A stretch of 64,000 nt of DNA from Nocardioides bizhenqiangii (lineage in GTDB: Bacteria > Actinomycetota > Actinomycetes > Propionibacteriales > Nocardioidaceae), in NCBI RefSeq assembly GCF_034661235.1, contig NZ_CP141059.1, positions 3,037,501 through 3,101,500 of the forward strand, read 5' to 3'. The notes under the pieces are model-generated. The model was not told the origin of the DNA. It saw only the letters and a list, made by a program, of their open reading frames with translations, and did no database searches. A program made the translations under genes and the position numbers. This document shows positions 8,237-16,357 of the stretch, piece after piece. Numbering within the stretch: the first letter of the stretch is position 1; each line of letters begins with the position of its first letter.

Positions 8237-8488
8237 ATGCCGCTCTTCATGGATGTTCACGAGAACCTGCCCGGCGCGACCGCGAACGACGTCGCCGCCG
8301 CTCACAAGAAGGATGTCGAGATCCAGGACCAGTACGGCGTGAACTACCTGCGCTACTGGGTCGACGAGAGCAACGGCAAGGTGTTCTGCCTGGTCGACGC
8401 TCCCGACGCCGACGCGGCGGCCGCGGTCCACAAGGAGGCCCACGGCCTTCTGGCCGACCACCTCTACCCCGTCGTCGAGGGCAGCTGA
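8237..8488 (+). CDS. DUF4242 protein (SCO4226-like, possible nickel binding)
   Basis: 83 residues, MPLFMDVHENLPGATANDVA onward, with the conserved HKKDVEIQDQYGVNYLRYW core and HKEAHG near the end. The family has a ferredoxin-like fold; the Streptomyces member SCO4226 binds nickel. GAAGGAGA gives a good ribosome-binding site for ATG 8237. It is divergent from the AraC regulator (46 bp between starts). Metal binding here is inferred only from family. Confidence 0.85.
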   Translation: MPLFMDVHENLPGATANDVAAAHKKDVEIQDQYGVNYLRYWVDESNGKVFCLVDAPDADAAAAVHKEAHGLLADHLYPVVEGS

Positions 8489-8491
8489 GTC

Positions 8492-9331
8492 CTACTTCGG
8501 TTGTGGGAACTGCGACTTCATCGCCAGGTCCCACATCCGGTCGGGCATCATCCGGCGGCTCGCGATCGCGCCGTACGCCGACGGGGTGACCAGGTAGCGC
8601 GACCTCGGGTGAGCCTTGGTGAGGGCCTTCTCGATCACCTTCGCCACCGCCTCGGGCGGGCCGCCGAGCCTGGCCATCGGACCGTCGTACACCTCGGTCG
8701 TGTTCTTCATGACGGCGGCGTTGAAGTCGGCGTACGGGCCGTCACCCTCGAGGTACTCGGACATCTCCGCCGCCGCCTTGGTGTCGAAGTTGGTGGTGAT
8801 CAGGCCTGGCTCGATCAGCACAACGCGGATCCCGAACCCGGCGACCTCGAACCGGAGCGCGTCGGAGAGGGCCTCCACGGCGTACTTGCTGGCGTGGTAG
8901 GCCCCGCCGCCGGGGAAGGTCAGCTTGCCGCCCATCGAGCCGATGTTGACGATCCGTCCCGACCGCTGCTCACGCATGGTCGGGAGCACCAGCTGCGTGA
9001 GCCGGAGCAGGCCGAACACGTTGGTCTCGAACTGCCGGCGGACGTCGTCGAGGTCGACGGACTCCAGCGCTCCCGACTGGGAGTAGCCGGCGTTGTTGAC
9101 CAGAGCGTCGATCCGCCCGGACCCGTCGATCACCGCGTCCACGGCCGTGGTCATCGAAGCCTCGTCGGTCACGTCCAGGGCGAGCGTCGTGCACCCCGCG
9201 TCGGCCAGCGCGGTCAGCGTCTCGGGTCTGCGCGCCGTCGCATAGACGTCCCACCCACCCCGAACCAGCCTCTCCGCAGTCGCCTCCCCGATGCCTGACG
9301 AACAGCCGGTGATCAGCACGGTCTTAGTCAT
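8492..9331 (-). CDS. Short-chain dehydrogenase/reductase
   Basis: 279 residues, classical SDR: TGCSSGIG nucleotide-binding loop at 8-15, VNNAGYSQSG, catalytic Ser in NIGSMGG and YHASKYAVEALSDALR with Tyr and Lys. The long C-terminal helix region after LIEPGLITTNFD is typical of the 17-beta-HSD-like / retinol-type group. ATG 9331 has GGGAGGATC upstream. A longer open frame to 9649 reads through the repeat array and is not coding. Substrate unknown. The 5' flank contains the first mirror array, only 20 bp before the start. Confidence 0.9.
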   Translation of the reverse strand: MTKTVLITGCSSGIGEATAERLVRGGWDVYATARRPETLTALADAGCTTLALDVTDEASMTTAVDAVIDGSGRIDALVNNAGYSQSGALESVDLDDVRRQFETNVFGLLRLTQLVLPTMREQRSGRIVNIGSMGGKLTFPGGGAYHASKYAVEALSDALRFEVAGFGIRVVLIEPGLITTNFDTKAAAEMSEYLEGDGPYADFNAAVMKNTTEVYDGPMARLGGPPEAVAKVIEKALTKAHPRSRYLVTPSAYGAIASRRMMPDRMWDLAMKSQFPQPK

Positions 9332-9350
9332 GGCCAGATCCTCCCAGACC

Positions 9351-9523
9351 GCGAATCGGGGAAGTTTGCCCGCCGAATCGAGGAAACCTGCCCGCCGAAT
9401 CCGGGAAGCCCGCCCGCCGAATCCGGGGAGTTCGCCGGTCCAGTCGACCCGGTTCGCCGGGCAAAGTCCCTCGATTCGGCGGCAAGGTCCCCCGATTCGG
9501 CGGGCAAGGTCCCCCGATTCGCG
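9351..9523. repeat. Mirror array 1: 22-bp units, direct then inverted
   Basis: AATC of the unit GCCGAATCSGGGRANNTKGCCC recurs at 9354, 9376, 9398 and 9420, exactly 22 bp apart. On the other side the reverse complement (GATTCGGC...) recurs at 9473, 9494 and 9516. Pairing the first with the last unit places one symmetry centre at about 9436.5, next to a SalI-like GTCGAC. The block is therefore a quasi-palindrome of about 170 bp. It occupies the divergent promoter region between the SDR gene and the AbiEi/DUF559 gene. Confidence 0.9.
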
Positions 9524-9630
9524 TGGAGGGAGGGCCCAATCTCCGTCCACAGGCCGTGAAGGAGGGCGGCTATCCACAGAGGCGTGCGACCGTCGAGCGG
9601 GCTGCGTGCGTCGTTGCCGAGGCTCAGGCC

Positions 9631-10572
9631 ATGCACGCGACTCCGCCACCGCACCCGTTCATCCGGACCGACCTGCCCGGCCTCGGGATCACCCCACGAC
9701 AACTCAGGAACTGGGTCCGTACCGGTCTCGTCCGTCCCGTCTTCTACGGCGGGTATGTCCCCGACGGCGTCACTGACACGATCGATATGCGCGCCGCACT
9801 TGTCGCTCGGCTGCTGCCGGACGGTCACATCGTCAGCGGCCGTACGGCGGCCTGGCTGTACGGCGTCGACACCTACGTCTGGGCCGAGGGGTCCGGCGTC
9901 CCGCTCATCGACGTGTGCGTGGTCACCGGTTCCGAGCCCAGCGACCGGGTCGGGGTCGTCGGCCACACGCGCGCCCTCGCGCCACGCGACGTGACGAGGC
10001 TGTCCGGCATCCTCGTCACGACGCCCCTCAGAACGGTGATGGATCTCGGGTGCATGCTCAGGATGCGCGAGGCGATCGCTGCCATGGACGCTCTCGCCCG
10101 GCTGCTCGGCGTGACGGTCGCAGCGATGACGGACGAGCTCCCTCGGTACCGGCGCCGACGTGGCGTCCGGCAGTTGCGCGTACTCGTCCCGCTGGTGGAT
10201 CCGCGGAGTGAGTCCGCGCGGGAGTCCTGGACCCGGCTAGAAATTCACCTGGCCGGCCTCGCCCCGCCGACCCCGCAGCACTGGGTCGTGATCGACGGCA
10301 TCCCCACGTACCGGCTGGACTTCGCCTATCCGGAGAGACGGATCGCGGTCGAGTACGACGGGTACGACGCCCACGAGCGGACCGAGGCCATGCGGGAGCA
10401 CGACCGGCTCCGCCGCCGGTGGCTGCGCGCCAACGGCTGGACGGTCATCGTGATCCGGCGTGGCGACTTCTCCGGCGCCGCCCTGGACCGGTGGCTCGAC
10501 CAGCTGCGCGCGGCGTTGGCGCCGTCGTACACGCCCGTGCGCAAGCTCGAGCGCGGCGCCGCGCGCGGTTGA
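9631..10572 (+). CDS. AbiEi-type N-domain plus DUF559 nuclease-like protein
   Basis: 313 residues. Residues 1-80 resemble the winged-helix domain of type IV AbiEi antitoxins (ITPRQLRNWVRTGLVRPVFY, then GHIVSGRTAAWLYGVD). Residues 220-300 match DUF559, a Vsr/PD-(D/E)XK-like fold: YRLDFAYPERRIAVEYDG with candidate catalytic Asp and Glu, then RRWLRANGWTVIVIR. ATG 9631 is the first start at the family boundary; an open frame to 9523 lies partly in the array. No toxin partner is adjacent. The gene is bracketed by two mirror repeat arrays, and the second begins at the base after its stop. Confidence 0.8.
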   Translation: MHATPPPHPFIRTDLPGLGITPRQLRNWVRTGLVRPVFYGGYVPDGVTDTIDMRAALVARLLPDGHIVSGRTAAWLYGVDTYVWAEGSGVPLIDVCVVTGSEPSDRVGVVGHTRALAPRDVTRLSGILVTTPLRTVMDLGCMLRMREAIAAMDALARLLGVTVAAMTDELPRYRRRRGVRQLRVLVPLVDPRSESARESWTRLEIHLAGLAPPTPQHWVVIDGIPTYRLDFAYPERRIAVEYDGYDAHERTEAMREHDRLRRRWLRANGWTVIVIRRGDFSGAALDRWLDQLRAALAPSYTPVRKLERGAARG

Positions 10573-10662
10573 TCGCCGAATCCGATGAGTCTGCCCGTCG
10601 AATCCGGCCGATCGAACGGGCAAACTCCCCCGATTCAACGGGAAAACTCACCCGATTCGTGG
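10573..10662. repeat. Mirror array 2: 22-bp units, direct then inverted
   Basis: AATC of units GCCGAATCCG... occurs at 10579 and 10601 (22 bp apart); GATT of the inverted units occurs at 10632 and 10654 (22 bp apart). Both pairings give the same symmetry centre, 10618. The unit is the same family as array 1 (CCGAATCCGnnnAnTCTGCCC). It fills the gap between the converging AbiEi/DUF559 and rsrA genes. Confidence 0.88.
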
Positions 10663-10677
10663 GAGAGACGGACCCGC

Positions 10678-10953
10678 CTACTGCTCGGTGATGCGGACCT
10701 GGATCTGCTGGATCTGGACGCGGACGCGGTCGCGGAGCTCGACGGGGGCCGTCTCGGAGCACGAGCGGGCGACGATCGCCTTGACGGTGCGCTGGAGGTC
10801 GTAGCGCTCGAGACAGGGGTTGCAGGTGTCGATGTGTGCGCGGACGACCGCGCAGTCACCCTCTTCGAGCTCGTTGTCGATCAGCCGCATGATCCGCTCG
10901 AGGAAGTCGACACACTCCTCGTTGGTGGGTCCGTCGTGCGAGTGCGTCATCAT
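10678..10953 (-). CDS. rsrA: Zinc anti-sigma factor RsrA/RshA
   Basis: 91 residues. Cys14, His40, Cys44 and Cys47 form the ZAS zinc motif (H-x3-C-x2-C within [15 protein letters not shown]), the redox switch that releases SigR when two cysteines oxidise to a disulfide. A further Cys34 and Cys65 are present. The ATG pair at 10953/10950 overlaps the sigR stop (ATGA), so sigma and anti-sigma are made in step. Equivalent to RshA (Rv3221A) beside SigH in mycobacteria. Confidence 0.93.
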   Translation of the reverse strand: MMTHSHDGPTNEECVDFLERIMRLIDNELEEGDCAVVRAHIDTCNPCLERYDLQRTVKAIVARSCSETAPVELRDRVRVQIQQIQVRITEQ

Positions 10954-11576
10954 CGGCCTCCCTGGACCGGTGCGTCGCCGCCCGAGCGGACGTAGTCGGA
11001 GAGCATGTCCCGCAACTGTCGCCGGCCGCGGTGGAGACGAGACATCACGGTCCCGATCGGCGTGTCCATGATCTCGGCGATCTCCTTGTAGGCGAAGCCC
11101 TCCACGTCGGCGAGGTAGACGGCGAGCCGGAACTCCTCGGGAAGGCGCTGCAACGCGTCCTTGACCTGGCTGTCGGGCAGGTGCTCGAGCGCCTGCATCT
11201 CGGCGGACTTCAGGCCGCTCGACGTGTGCGACTCGGCACGGGCGAGCTGCCAGTCCTCGACGTCCTCGGACATCGACTGCTGCGGCTCGCGCTGCTTCTT
11301 CCGGTAGGAGTTGATGAAGGTGTTGGTCAGGATGCGGTAGAGCCAGGCCTTGAGGTTGGTGCCCGGCTTGAACTGGTGGAACGCGGAGTAGGCCTTGGCG
11401 AAGGTCTCCTGGACGAGGTCCTCGGCGTCTGCGGGATTGCGGGTCATGCGCATCGCCGCGGAGTAGAGCTGGTCGAGGAAGGGCAGCGCGTCGCGCTCGA
11501 ACCGCGCGGCGCGCTCGTCCGGGGTCTCGGTGGCGGGGTCGACCGCACCGACGTCGAGATCAGAGGTTTCAGTCAT
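10950..11576 (-). CDS. sigR: ECF sigma factor SigR/SigH
   Basis: 208 residues from ATG 11576. Region 2: [20 protein letters not shown] and [20 protein letters not shown]; region 4: [20 protein letters not shown] and [14 protein letters not shown]. SigR directs the disulfide-stress regulon (thioredoxin, mycothiol recycling, proteases) and its own gene. An in-frame ATG at 11630 would add 18 residues ([18 protein letters not shown]). A matching SigR promoter lies just upstream, so the gene is autoregulated. Confidence 0.94.
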   Translation of the reverse strand: MTETSDLDVGAVDPATETPDERAARFERDALPFLDQLYSAAMRMTRNPADAEDLVQETFAKAYSAFHQFKPGTNLKAWLYRILTNTFINSYRKKQREPQQSMSEDVEDWQLARAESHTSSGLKSAEMQALEHLPDSQVKDALQRLPEEFRLAVYLADVEGFAYKEIAEIMDTPIGTVMSRLHRGRRQLRDMLSDYVRSGGDAPVQGGR

Positions 11577-11639
11577 CGCCCCCCAGCGTACGGGGGTTGC
11601 CGCCGAAGGGCGCTCGAGGACCGCGATCATGCAGAGTCC

Positions 11640-11665
11640 AACCGGTCAGCCGGGCACTCCATTCC
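11640..11665 (-). promoter_or_regulatory. SigR-type autoregulatory promoter
   Basis: On the minus strand GGAAT (11665-11661) is followed by exactly 18 bases and GTT (11642-11640), the -35/-10 pattern of SigR/SigH promoters, with an extra G before GGAAT as preferred. The start of transcription would fall near 11633, 57 nt before ATG 11576 and only about 3 nt before ATG 11630. The site lies at the 3' end of the upstream hydrolase gene. Confidence 0.78.
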
Positions 11666-12287
11666 CGACGATTTCCCGGACCACCCACTCCAGTGCCGCC
11701 TCGACCACGATGCCCATCGCGTCGTCCTGGCTGATCGACGCCCGCTTCGGCACCTTGAACCCGTGGTCCGCGTCGGGCACGACGGCGAGGTCGGTGCCTG
11801 CGGGCAGAGGGTCGGGAAACTCCTCCGGCGTCCCGAACGGGTCGTTGCCGCCCTGGATGACGAGCGTGGGTACGCCGGCACCGGCCAGCTCGTCGAGACG
11901 CGACTTGTCCGGCTTGCCGGGCGGGTGCAACGGGAAGGACAGCGCCAGGCACCCGGCGGCACCGAGCGCCTTGGCCGAGCGGCAGGCGGATCGCGCGCCG
12001 GCCGAGCGGCCGCCGAGGATGATCGGCGTGCGGACCCGGAGGGCGTCGACCGCCGCCCGCAGGCCGACGTCGAGCGTGGCCGGCGGGGTCGCGACCTTCT
12101 TGCCGGCCCGACGCCAAGGCTGCTCGAAGAGCATCACGTTGACGCCTTGCCGCGGGAGGTACGTCGCCAGTGCGGTCAGGTCGCGTGCCTCGATGCCCCC
12201 GCCGGCGCCGTGGCTCAGCAGCACGGTCGCGATCGGCCTGGGCGCGCGGCGGGTGACCAGCCGGCCCTCGCCCACCGGCGTCGACAC
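11646..12287 (-). CDS. Alpha/beta hydrolase, dienelactone-hydrolase/KANL3-like
   Basis: 213 residues. VLLSHGAGGGIE is the oxyanion region, LGGRSAGARSACR the nucleophile elbow (G-x-S-x-G as GRSAG), QGGNDPFGTP supplies the acid and PDADHGFKVP the His. The Ser-His-Asp set is complete. GTG 12287 has GAGGAG 6 nt upstream; GTG 12311, overlapping the SRAP stop, is an alternative. Probably co-transcribed with SRAP. Substrate unknown. Confidence 0.8.
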   Translation of the reverse strand: MSTPVGEGRLVTRRAPRPIATVLLSHGAGGGIEARDLTALATYLPRQGVNVMLFEQPWRRAGKKVATPPATLDVGLRAAVDALRVRTPIILGGRSAGARSACRSAKALGAAGCLALSFPLHPPGKPDKSRLDELAGAGVPTLVIQGGNDPFGTPEEFPDPLPAGTDLAVVPDADHGFKVPKRASISQDDAMGIVVEAALEWVVREIVGNGVPG

Positions 12288-12307
12288 GACCCGCTCCTCG
12301 CTCCGGC

Positions 12308-13078
12308 TCACAGGAGCGACTCCTCGAACGGGATCGGCTCGACCAGCTCCGGCCCGTTGTTCCGGACGTTGCCGACCGTAGTCGAGACGGGGAACGCCTC
12401 GAGCCCGCTCTGCTGGGCCGGCACCAGCCGGCCGGGCAGCTGGTCCTTGGGAGTCTGCGGGTCGAGCCAGGCGGTACGGCGCTCCGGCGTGACCAGGAGC
12501 GGCATCCGGTCGTGGATCCGGCCGACCTCGTCGGTCGCCTCGGTGGTCAGCACGGTGCAGGTCCAGCGGAACTTGTCGGGATCGTCGTCGTCGCGGGTGG
12601 GGTCCTTCCAGATCTCGTAGAGACCCGCCATCGCCAGCACCGACCCGTCCATCGGCTTGATGAAGAACGGCTGCTTCAGCGGTTTCCCGGACTTGCCCTT
12701 CTGCTGGGTCTCGTACCACTCGAAGTACCCGTCGGCCGGCAGCAGGCAGCGCCGGCTGGCGAACGCCCGCCGGAACGCCGGTTTCTCGGCGACCGTCTCC
12801 ATCCGCGCGTTGATCATCCGGCTGCCGATGGACGGGTCCTTGGCCCAGAACGGCACCAGCCCCCAGCGCAGCACGCGGAGCTGCCGGACCGGGTCGGCGT
12901 CCGCCGTACCGCCCTTCTCGTCGTCGGGCCGCGGCGCGCGGTCGAGGACGGCGTAGACCTCCTTGGTCGGAGCGACGTTGTAGTCGGGTGCCAGCGGCTG
13001 GTCGAGGCGCGGGTCGACGACCTCGAACTCCTCGGCGAGGTCGTCCGGGCTCCGGCTGGAGGCGTAGCGCCCACACAT
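12308..13078 (-). CDS. SRAP/YedK abasic-site protein
   Basis: 256 residues. MCGRYAS puts the catalytic Cys2 at the N-terminus after Met removal. YNVAPT, LRWGLVPFWAKDP, INARMET, RRCLLPADGYFEW and HDRMP are the conserved SRAP motifs, with the Asn, Glu and His of the active site. SRAP (HMCES in animals, YedK in E. coli) forms a covalent link with abasic sites in single-stranded DNA and protects them. A longer frame to 13384 exists but the Cys2 requirement fixes the start. The M. tuberculosis homologue Rv3226c lies next to aroA. Confidence 0.94.
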   Translation of the reverse strand: MCGRYASSRSPDDLAEEFEVVDPRLDQPLAPDYNVAPTKEVYAVLDRAPRPDDEKGGTADADPVRQLRVLRWGLVPFWAKDPSIGSRMINARMETVAEKPAFRRAFASRRCLLPADGYFEWYETQQKGKSGKPLKQPFFIKPMDGSVLAMAGLYEIWKDPTRDDDDPDKFRWTCTVLTTEATDEVGRIHDRMPLLVTPERRTAWLDPQTPKDQLPGRLVPAQQSGLEAFPVSTTVGNVRNNGPELVEPIPFEESLL

Positions 13079-13142
13079 GGCACTCAATCTATCGCCGGCC
13101 GGGGACACGGTTGGGCCACTGGTGACGGGGTAGAGACCAGAC

Positions 13143-13676
13143 ATGGCCTTGACCCGAACTTTCGTCCGACCTCTGCTCGGTGCCTTCTTCGTGGCGAACG
13201 GCGTGGACTCGCTCCGCAACGCCGAGGCGCTCGCCCGCGAGGCGAAGCCGGTGACGGACCGGTTCGTCCCGCTCGTCGAGAAGGCCGCACCCGACGGCAC
13301 ACCCGTCCCGACCGAGCCCGTGACCTGGGTGCGGATCAACGGCGCGGTCCAGATCGTCGCCGCCGCCGCGCTCGCCACCGGCAAGTTCCCCCGGATCGCT
13401 TCCGGCGTGCTCGCCGCCTCGCTGGTGCCGTCGACGGCGACCCGCTACCGCTTCTGGGAGGCCTCCGACCCCGCCGTGCGGCGCGAGCAGCTCACCCACT
13501 TCTTCAAGAACGTGTCGCTCACCGGCGGCCTGCTGATCGCGGCGGGCGACACCGAGGGCCGACCCGGCCTGGCCTGGCGCGCCCGCCGAGCCGCGAAGGA
13601 CACCCGTCGCGAGGCCCGGCACCTCGCTCACGCCGCAAAGCGTGAGGCCAAGCTGGTCAAGGCCGAGCTGACCTGA
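13143..13676 (+). CDS. DoxX-family membrane protein
   Basis: 177 residues with about four hydrophobic segments and the DoxX pattern FVRPLLGAFFVANGVDSLRN, WVRINGAVQIVAAAALATG and RREQLTHFFKNVSLTGGLLI. The last 35 residues are a basic cytosolic tail. DoxX proteins are linked to redox and thiosulfate handling and in mycobacteria form a membrane oxidoreductase complex with SodA and SseA. Divergent from SRAP (64 bp). Its 3' end overlaps the convergent ligase gene by 20 bp. Confidence 0.82.
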   Translation: MALTRTFVRPLLGAFFVANGVDSLRNAEALAREAKPVTDRFVPLVEKAAPDGTPVPTEPVTWVRINGAVQIVAAAALATGKFPRIASGVLAASLVPSTATRYRFWEASDPAVRREQLTHFFKNVSLTGGLLIAAGDTEGRPGLAWRARRAAKDTRREARHLAHAAKREAKLVKAELT

Positions 13677-14760
13677 GCCCCGCCCGCTCCGCGACCCGGG
13701 CGAGCCCGTCCTGGTCCGGGGGTAGGTAGCCGCTCGGCAGATCGGCCGCTGCGGCCTGCGCGATCCGGACCAGACCGGCGGCCAATCCGTTGAGGATCGG
13801 GTGCCGGATCCCGGGCCCGGCGGCCAGCGCCCAGAGGCCGGGCACGTCGATGCCGTCGAGTGCGGACACGATCTCGTCGGCTGCGCCGGGCACCGCGAGC
13901 AGCGCGGTCGTCAGCGCGACGGCCGGGCCGAGGTCGCTGCCCGGCACGGAGTCGAGCGCCCGCACCTCGAGGTAGCGGCCCCGCGGACGGACCGCAGGGA
14001 AAAGGGTCGTGAGATGGGCGTCGACGTCGGCGAGCCGTTCGCTCAGGGGCGGTGCGGTCGTCGCGAACCGCAGGTACTCCCCCACCAGGCCCGGCGACCG
14101 TCCGAGCCGGCCATACGCCATCCGAGCAGGATCGGTCGCCAGACACACCGCCGTACGGCCGCCGTCGGTGTTCAGCCGTCGCCCCCCACAGACGCGGGAG
14201 TTGGCGAAGAGTGCGGCGAGGACGGGAGAGATCAGGTTCGCCGCGCGCCACTGGACGACGCCCTCGACGCCGGGCCGGAGATCCACGCAGACCTGGAGTC
14301 CCGCGGTCTGCCGCATGAACCGCCGTCCGGCCGGTCCGATCTTGTCGAAGTGCCGGTCCATGGCGCGGTACCGGTGGTCGGTCAGCTGCAGGCCGAGCCG
14401 CTCCGGGCTGCGCCAAGGGTCGAGGCCGACGGCAGCGAGGTGGATCCCTACCGCCGCCAGCGCGGCCCGGGCGGCCCGCTCACGCTCCCTGAGTACGGCG
14501 ACCGCGGCGGCTGCCGTCTCTGACGGACCCGGGTGCAGCTCGACCTGTCCCCCGGGCTCGAACCCGACGTCCGGCACCCCGGCCAGGGCCTGTCGCAGGT
14601 CCGCGACCGGCACCGGCTCGGTGATGTCCGGGGAGTGCCGGTAGGCGATCAGCTCCCGCTCGAGGCCGACCCGGCGGCTGCCGTCGTACGCGCCGTCGAA
14701 CTGAGCCTCCACGGCCTCCTCGAAGGCCAACTTCTGCGAGCGCATGCCGGTGGTGGTCAT
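13657..14760 (-). CDS. Glutamate-cysteine ligase (GCS2 family; GshA/EgtA-like)
   Basis: 367 residues. VGLERELIAYR matches the acidic metal/ATP motif near the N-terminus, TAGLQVCVDLRPGVEGVVQW the central strand pair, LFANSRVCGGRRLNTDG the substrate loop, and GRYLEVRALDSVPGSDLG the C-terminal motif of plant-type/EgtA ligases. It should join Glu (gamma carboxyl) to Cys with ATP, giving gamma-glutamylcysteine. The ATG overlaps the stop of the GshB-like gene (ATGA), so glutathione synthesis is the simplest reading; the product could also feed EgtB encoded at 36.9 kb. Confidence 0.82.
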   Translation of the reverse strand: MTTTGMRSQKLAFEEAVEAQFDGAYDGSRRVGLERELIAYRHSPDITEPVPVADLRQALAGVPDVGFEPGGQVELHPGPSETAAAAVAVLRERERAARAALAAVGIHLAAVGLDPWRSPERLGLQLTDHRYRAMDRHFDKIGPAGRRFMRQTAGLQVCVDLRPGVEGVVQWRAANLISPVLAALFANSRVCGGRRLNTDGGRTAVCLATDPARMAYGRLGRSPGLVGEYLRFATTAPPLSERLADVDAHLTTLFPAVRPRGRYLEVRALDSVPGSDLGPAVALTTALLAVPGAADEIVSALDGIDVPGLWALAAGPGIRHPILNGLAAGLVRIAQAAAADLPSGYLPPDQDGLARVAERAGLRSARP

Positions 14761-15677
14761 GAGCTTCTCCCTTGGGTTGTGTCTTCCATGAGGTCCACGA
14801 AGTCGGCGCACAGGGTGCTGCCGAGCAGCCGGTCGCACTCGCGGAGCGCACCGGAGCTGGTGACGTTCACCTCGATCAGCAGGCCGTCGATGACGTCGAG
14901 CCCGACGAGGAACAGTCCGAGGTCGCTCAGGCCGGGACGCAGCCGGTCGCAGATCCCCCGGTCGCGGTCGTCGATCCCGACCATCCGCGCGGGCATCCCG
15001 ACCCGGAAGTCGCCGTTCTCCACGGGGAAGCGCAGCGCGGCGGCGACCGGTTCACCGTCGTGGACGAACAGTCTCTTGTTGCCGTCGCGCACGCGCTCGA
15101 GCCACGGCTGGACGACGACCTGGCGGCGCCCGCCATCGGTCGAGAGCTCGATGATCGACGCCGCGTTGGGGTCGTGGTCACCGAGCCGCAGCACCCCGTG
15201 ACCGCTGAAGCCGTCGATGGGCTTGATCACGCACTCCTGGTGCCGGCCGACGAAGTCGGCGATCAGCTCCGCCGACGCGGTGACGAGGGTGGGCGGGCCG
15301 AGGTCGGGGTGCTCGAGCGCCCACAGCTTCTCGTTGGCGATCCGAACGCCGCGCGGGTCGTTCACCATCAGCGTGCGGGCACGGTCGACCCGGTCGAGCA
15401 CCAGGGTCGCGTCGAGGTAGCGGCGGTCCACCGGCGGCTCGGGCCGGAGGAGTACGGCGTCCGCGTCCTCGAGCCGGGTCCAGCGGGTGTCGCCCCGGCG
15501 GACGTCGTAGGTCCGGGCGACCGCGGCGCCGTCGACGATCGCGAGGTCGGCCGGCCCGCACGCCCGGACCCGGTGCCCGCGAGCCACCGCGGCCGAGACG
15601 ATGCCGAGCGTCGTGTCGACGGCCGGGTCGAGCCGGTCCAGCGGATCGCTGATGACGAGGAGGTCCATCCCGCTCAT
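14757..15677 (-). CDS. gshB: Glutathione synthetase GshB-like ATP-grasp ligase
   Basis: 306 residues, close in length to E. coli GshB (316) and matching it along its length: DADAVLLRPEPPVD, TLMVNDPRGVRIANEKLWAL, ECVIKPIDGFSGHGVLRL, RDGNKRLFVHDGEPVAAALR, LFLVGLDVIDGLLIEVNVTS. These are the substrate, ATP and Mg sites of glutathione synthetase, which adds Gly to gamma-Glu-Cys. It overlaps both neighbours by ATGA, so ligase and synthetase are coupled. Glutathione is rare in actinobacteria, which normally use mycothiol. A different C-terminal amino acid is possible. Confidence 0.83.
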   Translation of the reverse strand: MSGMDLLVISDPLDRLDPAVDTTLGIVSAAVARGHRVRACGPADLAIVDGAAVARTYDVRRGDTRWTRLEDADAVLLRPEPPVDRRYLDATLVLDRVDRARTLMVNDPRGVRIANEKLWALEHPDLGPPTLVTASAELIADFVGRHQECVIKPIDGFSGHGVLRLGDHDPNAASIIELSTDGGRRQVVVQPWLERVRDGNKRLFVHDGEPVAAALRFPVENGDFRVGMPARMVGIDDRDRGICDRLRPGLSDLGLFLVGLDVIDGLLIEVNVTSSGALRECDRLLGSTLCADFVDLMEDTTQGRSS

Positions 15678-16357
15678 CGCCGGCTGCCGACGAGGAGGGC
15701 GATGCCGACGATCAGCTCGGCCGGCAGCAGCGCGATCGGCGGCACCGGCTCGTCGAACCCCGAAGTCACCAAGGTGACGACGCTGACCGCAGCCAGCACG
15801 AGCGCGACGCCGGCGGCGATCGCAGTCGCCCACGGTCGCCATCCTGCGCGCCGCAGACCCAGGGCCGACAGAACGAACGCGGCCACGGCGAGGACGGAGC
15901 CGGCGGACACGAGCGGAACGGTGAGCACGTCGAGGTCCCGCGTGAGCGGCGGGAGGGACTCGGGACCCGCAGCCAGGCCGGCGTTGAGCAGGAAGTAGAA
16001 CCACCACACCGCCGCTCCCAGCCAGGCGAGCCGGACGCCCCACCGCTCCCCCGTCACCGCGCGGGCGCGGCGGACAGCGAGGATGAGGAGGACCGGCACG
16101 AAGACCAGCACCAGGGCGGACAGGTTGCTCCACGGGTGGTCCGCGGTGATCTCCGCCAGCGTCTCGGCGGGGAGCCGGTTGACGGGCGTGTCCGTCGCCT
16201 CGGAGGCGTCGACGAGTGCCTCCTCGTAGCCGGCGGAGACCGTGAACGCGAGCACGAGGTAGGCGACCCACGACCCGGCGGCGAGCAGGAATGCCTTTCC
16301 GACCCGTCGACGCGTCGCCTGGTCGACAGCCGGTCGGGAAGCAGCGACGGTGCTCAC
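15674..16357 (-). CDS. Membrane protein of the gshB operon, six or so helices
   Basis: 227 residues with about six hydrophobic segments (AFLLAAGSWVAYLVLAFTV, LSALVLVFVPVLLILAV, LAWLGAAVWWFYFLLNAGL, LTVPLVSAGSVLAVAAFVL, ATAIAAGVALVLAAVSVVTL and IALLPAELIVGIALLVG). No transporter signature is recognised. GTG 16357 has GAGGAGG six bases upstream, and the stop overlaps the gshB ATG. It may sense or move the thiol product, but this is inferred from context only. Confidence 0.72.
   Translation of the reverse strand: MSTVAASRPAVDQATRRRVGKAFLLAAGSWVAYLVLAFTVSAGYEEALVDASEATDTPVNRLPAETLAEITADHPWSNLSALVLVFVPVLLILAVRRARAVTGERWGVRLAWLGAAVWWFYFLLNAGLAAGPESLPPLTRDLDVLTVPLVSAGSVLAVAAFVLSALGLRRAGWRPWATAIAAGVALVLAAVSVVTLVTSGFDEPVPPIALLPAELIVGIALLVGSRR

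Noticed and set aside
9631..10572. AbiEi/DUF559 gene as half of a toxin-antitoxin pair
   Set aside because: No AbiEii-type nucleotidyltransferase gene adjoins it; similar solitary proteins are common in actinobacteria.
9351..10662. Mirror arrays as CRISPR arrays
   Set aside because: Units are back to back without unique spacers, they invert at a centre, and no cas gene is nearby.
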